From Tolumonas osonensis (GTDB lineage Bacteria > Pseudomonadota > Gammaproteobacteria > Enterobacterales > Aeromonadaceae), in the NCBI RefSeq assembly GCF_014202415.1, contig NZ_JACHGR010000006.1, positions 62,001-126,000 of the forward strand: DNA of 64,000 bases. The letters run 5' to 3'. The notes under the pieces were generated by a model, which was given only the letters and a program-made list of their open reading frames with translations, did no database searches and was not told the DNA's origin. This document shows, in pieces, positions 59,801 through 64,000 of the stretch. Every line of letters starts with the position of its first letter. Positions within the stretch are counted from its first letter, which is position 1. The translations under genes were made by a program, and so were the position numbers.

Positions 59801-60644
59801 CATTCGGCAGTTATTGCTGGTGCCGATAGAACAGGTCCGGTTGCAGCGGGAACAACTGGCCTTGCTGGATGACCAGCTGACACAGGTAAGAACCCGCCTG
59901 CAGGAGAGAGAACAACAGGCAGAATTGCAACGCAGACGTTGCGAAATGTTGCAGGAGGCTCAACCGCAATGGAAAGGTCTGGAGTCCGGTCTGCTAACTG
60001 CTTTGCAGCAGGAACTGAAATTACAGTTACAGGAACTGGATCAGCAACTGTTTGAGGTGAAGCGTCTGCTATTACAGGCGGAAGAAGCGGCAGTCACCCT
60101 GGCCGACCTACAACAGGCTTATCAGGCACAGCAAAAAATCAGTGATCGCTGGCAGCAACTCAGTGATCTGATTGGTTCTGCTAACGGTGCGAAATTTCGG
60201 ACCTTCGCACAGAGCCTGACGCTGGAGCAGCTACTGGGGCTGGCAAACCGTCATCTGGAAGAACTGGCGCCGCGTTATCAGCTACAGCGGGTGCCCGGTA
60301 CCGATCTGGCCCTGCAGGTCATTGACCGGGATATGGGCGATGATATCCGTGCCGTCGAATCGTTATCCGGTGGTGAAAGCTTTCTGGTGTCATTGGCTTT
60401 GGCACTGGGTTTGTCATCATTGTCATCACACGATACCCGTATTGAGTCACTCTTCATTGACGAAGGTTTTGGCACACTGGATCCGGAAAGTCTGGACACA
60501 GCGATCGCCAGTCTGGATGCGCTGCAGGCGGCGGGGCGTCAGGTCGGTGTGATTTCGCATGTGCAGACGCTGGTGGAGCGGATTGGTGTCCAAATCAAAG
60601 TACAAAGTCTGGGCGGTGGTGAAAGCAGAATTATATTGCCTTGA
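56883..60644 (+). CDS. sbcC: Exonuclease SbcCD, ATPase subunit SbcC
   Basis: Rad50-like SMC ATPase partner of SbcD. 1253 residues, about 200 longer than E. coli SbcC (1048). Walker A GNTGAGKS is at residues 37-44. The zinc hook CPLC is at Cys615 and Cys618, exactly mid-protein. The C-terminal signature LSGGESFLVSLALALGLSS and Walker B SLFIDEGFGTLDPE follow. The two coiled-coil arms are unusually rich in glutamine and leucine with long CAG-rich stretches. No frameshift was seen. Confidence 0.95.
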   Translation: MKILAVRGENLASLTHPFSIDFTHGRLGDSGLFAITGNTGAGKSTILDAICLALYDQIARFPANKKNMAEIGRADDPDRLKANDVRLILSRGAVSGYAEVDFTGRDGQSYCARWSVRRARNRPDGKCQKQERSLRQLTEGGVTYAGGQRDVQSQIDEKIGLSWEQFRRAVILPQGDFAAFLKAGMDERSALLERMTGTEHYSALSVAAYERAKAERQKLTALEEKLGDQPQFSPEERENLQSRLQTVSLQQKQTAQQLTLLQEWQDMQQRLQELQLATDESRKELQTVTEEWHTQEPARQRLISLERVQVARPAHEQSDRTLLELQRVTETLQQSQLQLCRHQEQEQPLQLQVQQALQQREGDEASFAVLQREIRQARELDNSLKERRQQMQLATEQLLVLQTETTQQHHIRQQQHHTLDQLQQQRDGLQRWLEDNHHWQRQAQQQQPLLKAMQDYLGEKQRWQQQHQQISADQQQLKELEQARVALQHHFQHQQDALQNIKLRLQQEGEVQEWQALQQLHNRWLEVQGIAERCYHLKGVAEQAVQGYRQRSGLLQRQQQCRQSLQHIADRRQALQPELEALQQQWQDVNQTLKETRLRSRLQDFRAYLVENEPCPLCGSTHHPHRIETVSDSLLLQLERQQLFLQQQTDRIQIESAQLQEAESQTIRAEKELVQQLTHLDEALHVLELQWQNLRQDYIALLPAWPGDESQWLPLVTTLAQVQHQHTLQAGELHQQYERGRSQFERQQQLLNRQKELTQQAQDYERELMTLRSRADKLQSACDLLQQQQSALQLRLQQTELALDEQLSPLEWRDYLTIQQGPVWLTSWQKCCQEYLRAEQRWMETEQQYQQLQAEMSAQTSRLQILQEQLDLRQQEQARIHSDYQQLLQQRQACLEGQPAEPLEEQWALRLQQNRQTVELQQQKLQRWQEQRIALQSQVTSQQHHLEQLQAQQRTLLHSTMQHQQKLGMSEYDIRQLLLVPIEQVRLQREQLALLDDQLTQVRTRLQEREQQAELQRRRCEMLQEAQPQWKGLESGLLTALQQELKLQLQELDQQLFEVKRLLLQAEEAAVTLADLQQAYQAQQKISDRWQQLSDLIGSANGAKFRTFAQSLTLEQLLGLANRHLEELAPRYQLQRVPGTDLALQVIDRDMGDDIRAVESLSGGESFLVSLALALGLSSLSSHDTRIESLFIDEGFGTLDPESLDTAIASLDALQAAGRQVGVISHVQTLVERIGVQIKVQSLGGGESRIILP

Positions 60645-60661
60645 TATGACAGGCCGTTTGC

Positions 60662-60680
60662 CTATCATAAAACTGTCACA
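60662..60680 (+). promoter_or_regulatory. Pho box upstream of phoB
   Basis: CTATCATAAAACTGTCACA differs from the Pho box consensus CTGTCATAnAnCTGTCACA at one position. A CATAAT at 60698-60703 is a candidate -10 element. PhoB autoregulation is expected. The box begins 18 bases after the sbcC stop. Confidence 0.88.
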
Positions 60681-60727
60681 AAACCTTCTGATAATGACAT
60701 AATATTTGTCATAAAAGGGTTTGTAAT

Positions 60728-61417
60728 ATGTCAATGCGTGTATTGGTGGTTGAGGATGAAGCACCCATCCGCGAGATGTTGTGCTTCATGCTTGAACAAA
60801 AAGGATTTCATCCGGTTGAGGCTGCCGACTTTTCGGAAGCGGTCGCACTGGTAAGAGAACCCTATCCTGATCTGATTCTGCTGGACTGGATGATTCCGGG
60901 CGGAAGCGGTATTCAGTTTATCAAACTGATGAAACAGGAAGAGCTGACACGGAATATCCCGGTTGTCATGCTGACTGCCCGCGGGGAAGAGGAGGACAAA
61001 GTCCGGGGGCTGGAAGTCGGTGCAGACGACTACATCACCAAACCCTTTTCACCGAAAGAACTGACGGCACGTATCAAGGCGGTTATGCGTCGCGTCGTGC
61101 CGACAGCCACAGAAGAAATCATTGATGTTCAGGGACTGCGTCTTGATCCGGTGTCACATCGGGTAACTGCGAATGATATACCGCTGGAGATGGGGCCGAC
61201 AGAATTTCGTCTGTTACACTTTTTTATGACACATCCTGAACGAGTATATAGCCGCGAGCAGTTACTGAACAACGTATGGGGTACCAACGTTTACGTGGAA
61301 GATCGTACGGTTGATGTGCATATTCGCCGTTTACGTAAAGCAATGGCTGTTACCGGTCATGACGTGTTAATTCAGACGGTACGTGGATCCGGTTATCGTT
61401 TTTCCTCCCGAATTTAA
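60728..61417 (+). CDS. phoB: Phosphate response regulator PhoB
   Basis: 229-residue OmpR-family regulator. Receiver domain with acidic pocket ([10 protein letters not shown]), phospho-acceptor Asp53 in [10 protein letters not shown], and the Thr/Lys switch MLTAR and [12 protein letters not shown]-terminal winged helix with [17 protein letters not shown] as recognition helix region. AAAGGG precedes the ATG; a second in-frame ATG two codons later could serve instead. Co-transcribed with phoR after 8 bases. Confidence 0.97.
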   Translation: MSMRVLVVEDEAPIREMLCFMLEQKGFHPVEAADFSEAVALVREPYPDLILLDWMIPGGSGIQFIKLMKQEELTRNIPVVMLTARGEEEDKVRGLEVGADDYITKPFSPKELTARIKAVMRRVVPTATEEIIDVQGLRLDPVSHRVTANDIPLEMGPTEFRLLHFFMTHPERVYSREQLLNNVWGTNVYVEDRTVDVHIRRLRKAMAVTGHDVLIQTVRGSGYRFSSRI

Positions 61418-61425
61418 GGGATCTT

Positions 61426-62724
61426 ATGCAACGACCTGATTACTGGGCATCAATCATCAAAAAAGTGGTTGTGTTATACACACCTTTTTTGGTGGTTGGC
61501 GCATTACTTGGTTACTGGCAGGAAGCCCTGATCATTGCCTGTATCTATCATATATTCTGGTTTTACCGTTATCAGAAACGGCTGCAGGACTGGTTGTGGA
61601 ACGATCGCAGCCTGATTCCGCCACAGGGTCCGGGAACCTGGGAACTGATTTTCAATGGTATCTACCGGTTACAGCAACGCCACCGGGCCCGCCGGCGTGA
61701 ATTGGCTGCGGTGATTCGCCGTTTCCGGGAAGGGGCTGAAGCACTGCCGGATGCAGCGGTTGTTTGTCGTAATGATGGGTCTATCATCTGGTGTAACCGT
61801 CTGGCTTCGCAATGTCTGGGTTTTCGCTGGCCGGAAGATTCCGGGCAAAATATCAGTAACCTGATCCGTACGCCGGCTTTTGTCAGTTTTCTGCAATTGC
61901 GCGAGTTTACGGAACCGCTGGTGATGCCATCGCCGGTAAATGATGACAAAATCCTGGAAGCCCGGGTGATGCCGTATGCGGAAGATCAATTCATGCTGGT
62001 AGTGCGCGATGTTACTCATATCAAGAGTATCGAAAATATGCGCAAAAACTTTGTCGCCAACGTTTCGCATGAATTACGCACACCGCTAACCGTATTGAAA
62101 GGTTATCTGGAAATGCTGGAGGATGAACTGCCGCCGCCCGTCCGCTGGAAAAAAATGCAGCAGGTGATGCTGGAGCAGACCATGCGGATGGATAATCTGG
62201 TCGACCAGTTACTGACGCTTTCCCGTATTGAAGTGGCTACCGATATCGATCGGACCCGGATTGTCGATGTACCGAAAATGCTGCTTATGCTGCAACATGA
62301 GGCGAAAGCGCTTAGTGGCTCAATGCGGCATGACATCATTTTTCAGACTGATCCCGACCTCAAGATTTACGGCGATGAGGATCAACTGCGCAGTGCCATG
62401 ACCAATCTGGTCAACAACGCAATCAAGTACACACCGGCTGGCCGCAAAATTACTGTCGAATGGTATCGTGATGGTGCTCAGGCCCGGTTTGCGGTAACCG
62501 ACGAAGGTGAGGGAATTGCGCTGGAACATCTGGGACGGCTGACTGATCGCTTCTATCGTGTGGATAAAGCCCGCTCGCGGCAAACTGGCGGCTCTGGCCT
62601 GGGGCTGGCTATCGTCAAGCATGCATTGAGTCATCATGACTCTTTGCTGAATATCGAGAGCACCGCAGGAAAAGGCAGCTGTTTCAGCTTCCGTATTCCG
62701 GAAAGTCTGGTTGTCAAAGGCTGA
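61426..62724 (+). CDS. phoR: Phosphate sensor histidine kinase PhoR
   Basis: 432-residue inner-membrane kinase. Two short N-terminal membrane helices (about 12-50), PAS domain (about 95-200), HisKA with phospho-acceptor His215 in NVSHELRTPLTVLKGY, HATPase domain with the N box NLVNNAIKYTPAG, and the G boxes DEGEGIA and GGSGLGLAIVKHA. It senses phosphate through the Pst/PhoU complex in E. coli. Its stop codon lies inside the terminator stem that follows. Confidence 0.97.
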   Translation: MQRPDYWASIIKKVVVLYTPFLVVGALLGYWQEALIIACIYHIFWFYRYQKRLQDWLWNDRSLIPPQGPGTWELIFNGIYRLQQRHRARRRELAAVIRRFREGAEALPDAAVVCRNDGSIIWCNRLASQCLGFRWPEDSGQNISNLIRTPAFVSFLQLREFTEPLVMPSPVNDDKILEARVMPYAEDQFMLVVRDVTHIKSIENMRKNFVANVSHELRTPLTVLKGYLEMLEDELPPPVRWKKMQQVMLEQTMRMDNLVDQLLTLSRIEVATDIDRTRIVDVPKMLLMLQHEAKALSGSMRHDIIFQTDPDLKIYGDEDQLRSAMTNLVNNAIKYTPAGRKITVEWYRDGAQARFAVTDEGEGIALEHLGRLTDRFYRVDKARSRQTGGSGLGLAIVKHALSHHDSLLNIESTAGKGSCFSFRIPESLVVKG

Positions 62725-62745
62725 CCCCGTGGTCAGCCTTTTTCA
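62716..62745 (+). terminator. Intrinsic terminator of phoBR
   Basis: AAAGGCTGACC (62716-62726) and GGTCAGCCTTT (62731-62741) form an 11-bp stem with a CCGT loop and trailing T. The phoR stop codon TGA (62722-62724) is in the rising arm. Confidence 0.88.
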
Positions 62746-62758
62746 TAAACTTATTTTG

Positions 62759-62777
62759 CTGTCATACAACTGTCATC
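62759..62777 (+). promoter_or_regulatory. Pho box upstream of pstS
   Basis: CTGTCATACAACTGTCATC matches the Pho box consensus at nearly all fixed positions, with two seven-base direct repeats CTGTCAT separated by four bases. About 80 bases before the pstS start. Confidence 0.93.
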
Positions 62778-62856
62778 TATCTTTATTAAATTGATCACAT
62801 TGGTCGTGGATACTTGTCTGCGTCAACTTAGAGAACATTCTCAACTGGAGAAAGTG

Positions 62857-63831
62857 ATGAAACTGAATAAAGTAGTTAGCGTTGTTGGTTTTGCTGCGGC
62901 CACCTTCATGGCAACGCAAAGCTGGGCTTCCGGTGTAGATCAAGCGTTGCCTGAATACCAGAAGGTCAGCGGTGTTTCCGGTAACCTGTCTTCTGTTGGT
63001 TCAGACACACTGGCTAACATGATGACCCTGTGGGCGGAAGAGTTCAAACGTGTTTATCCGAACGTTAACATCCAGATCCAGGCGGCCGGTTCCTCTACTG
63101 CACCACCAGCGCTGACCGAAGGTACTTCTCAGTTTGGTCCGATGAGCCGTAAAATGAAAGATGGCGAAATCGAAGCCTTCGAAAAACGTTACGGTTACAA
63201 ACCAACAGCAGTACCAGTAGCGATCGATGCGCTGGCTGTATTCGCGCACAAAGACAACCCAATCAAAGGGATGACCATGCTGCAGCTGGATGAGACTTTC
63301 TCTTCTACGCTGAAATGTGGCGGTACACAGACTACTACCAAATGGGGTGATCTGGGTCTGACCGGTGAGTGGGCTGCGAAAGATATTCAGCTGTTCGGCC
63401 GTAACTCAGTATCCGGTACTTACGGTTACTTCAAAGAGCATGCGCTGTGTAAAGGTGACTTCAAGAACACCGTTAACGAACAGCCAGGTTCTGCTTCTGT
63501 AGTTCAGTCTGTTGCTGCTTCTCTGAACGGTCTGGGTTACTCAGGTATCGGTTACAAGACTTCTGGCGTGAAAGCCATTCCGTTGTCAAAAGACGGTGGT
63601 AAAACTTTCGTTGAAGCAACCGAAGATAACGCGATCAACGGCACTTACCCGCTGTCTCGTTACCTGTTCGTTTACGTGAACAAGGCACCGAACAAACCAC
63701 TGGATCCGATGCAGATCGAATTCCTGAAGATGATTCTGTCCAAATCAGGTCAGACGATCGTAGAAAAAGACGGTTACGTTCCGCTGCCAGCTAAAGTTGT
63801 TGAAAAACAACTGGAAGTCCTGACCAAGTAA
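62857..63831 (+). CDS. pstS: Phosphate-binding protein PstS
   Basis: 324-residue periplasmic phosphate-binding protein with a signal peptide ([20 protein letters not shown]). Binding-site blocks include [28 protein letters not shown], and [20 protein letters not shown] at 62857 with CTGGAG upstream; earlier in-frame starts precede the ribosome site. The Pho box is upstream and a terminator follows. The pstCAB permease genes are not adjacent. Confidence 0.93.
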   Translation: MKLNKVVSVVGFAAATFMATQSWASGVDQALPEYQKVSGVSGNLSSVGSDTLANMMTLWAEEFKRVYPNVNIQIQAAGSSTAPPALTEGTSQFGPMSRKMKDGEIEAFEKRYGYKPTAVPVAIDALAVFAHKDNPIKGMTMLQLDETFSSTLKCGGTQTTTKWGDLGLTGEWAAKDIQLFGRNSVSGTYGYFKEHALCKGDFKNTVNEQPGSASVVQSVAASLNGLGYSGIGYKTSGVKAIPLSKDGGKTFVEATEDNAINGTYPLSRYLFVYVNKAPNKPLDPMQIEFLKMILSKSGQTIVEKDGYVPLPAKVVEKQLEVLTK

Positions 63832-63849
63832 TCATCTTGTCAGATATAG

Positions 63850-63879
63850 ACGGAGCTCTCTGAGCTCCGTTTTGTTTTC
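63850..63879 (+). terminator. Intrinsic terminator of pstS
   Basis: ACGGAGCTC (63850-63858) and GAGCTCCGT (63862-63870) form a 9-bp stem with a TCT loop, followed by TTTGTTTTC. Confidence 0.85.
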
Positions 63880-63956
63880 TGCATTTCAAACTTGTTTCCT
63901 TTCTCTGATTTTTCTCTCCTCTCGGGCATAATAGGCTCCCTCAACGAGGATGGACA

Positions 63957-64000
63957 ATGTCACAAACAGAACACGATATTTACTGGATGCAATACGCCAT
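63957..64000 (+). CDS. tadA: Probable tRNA adenosine deaminase, first codons only
   Basis: Right-truncated: the visible part is MSQTEHDIYWMQYA plus part of a codon. ATG at 63957 with GAGGA upstream. The YWMxxA pattern at this position resembles the N-terminus of TadA, the A34-to-inosine deaminase. Only 14 complete codons are available, so this is a tentative call. Confidence 0.5.
   Translation, partial: MSQTEHDIYWMQYA

Overview
The window is chromosomal DNA of a Gram-negative gammaproteobacterium. Two conserved blocks support this: dapD-glnD-map / rpsB-tsf-pyrH-frr-uppS-cdsA-dxr-rseP-bamA-skp-lpxD-fabZ-lpxA-lpxB-rnhB-dnaE-accA, and cyoABCDE-yajR. The mix of Enterobacteria/Vibrio-like proteins with a GH36/GH3 sugar-using flavour suggests the Aeromonadales (Tolumonas/Aeromonas-like). 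That placement is an inference, not a database result. I see no insertion sequence, prophage, integron or CRISPR array.

Layout. 1-1495: left-truncated alpha-galactosidase gene and its LacI-type regulator, separated by a compact multi-operator region. 1617-6013 (minus strand): dapD, glnD, map. 6014-6323: divergent region with the rpsB promoter and S2-type leader. 6324-25284 (plus strand): translation factors (rpsB, tsf, frr), UMP kinase, isoprenoid and phospholipid steps (uppS, cdsA, dxr), envelope biogenesis (rseP, bamA, skp, lpxD, fabZ, lpxA, lpxB), then rnhB, dnaE and accA. Strong intrinsic terminators lie inside this block. 25288-27762: the three-gene AMMECR1 / MEMO / radical-SAM module, divergently arranged. 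27773-31673: fructose-type PTS IIABC, a CHAD protein, and a GDT1/MneA-type manganese exporter preceded by a clear yybP-ykoY manganese riboswitch and promoter. 31980-34484: exported GH3 glycosidase and a tRNA-Thr / tRNA-Phe pair. 34677-39511: CNNM/CorC-type membrane protein, GAF-HD-GYP phosphodiesterase, Fur-box-controlled TonB siderophore receptor. 39660-46734: cytochrome bo3 oxidase operon, YajR exporter and a shikimate-dehydrogenase-like protein. 46763-51067: CHASE-PAS-PAS-GGDEF cyclase, then a divergent XRE-cupin regulator / BenE transporter pair with two near-identical 20-bp palindromes between them. 51082-54992 (minus strand): suhB, a trhP-yfhL-grxA run, and rdgC. 55156-60644: GNAT protein and sbcDC. 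60662-64000: phoB-phoR and pstS, each set with a Pho box, and the first codons of a probable tadA.

Most genes are housekeeping genes that can be named confidently. The less-explained content is the AmmeMemoRadiSam module, the trhP-ferredoxin-glutaredoxin linkage, the BenE/XRE palindromes, the nested LacI operators, two tiny coupled ORFs ahead of the GH3 gene, and the long glutamine-rich SbcC. I found no convincing wholly new multi-gene system. The AMMECR1-MEMO-radical SAM trio is the best candidate for undescribed biochemistry.
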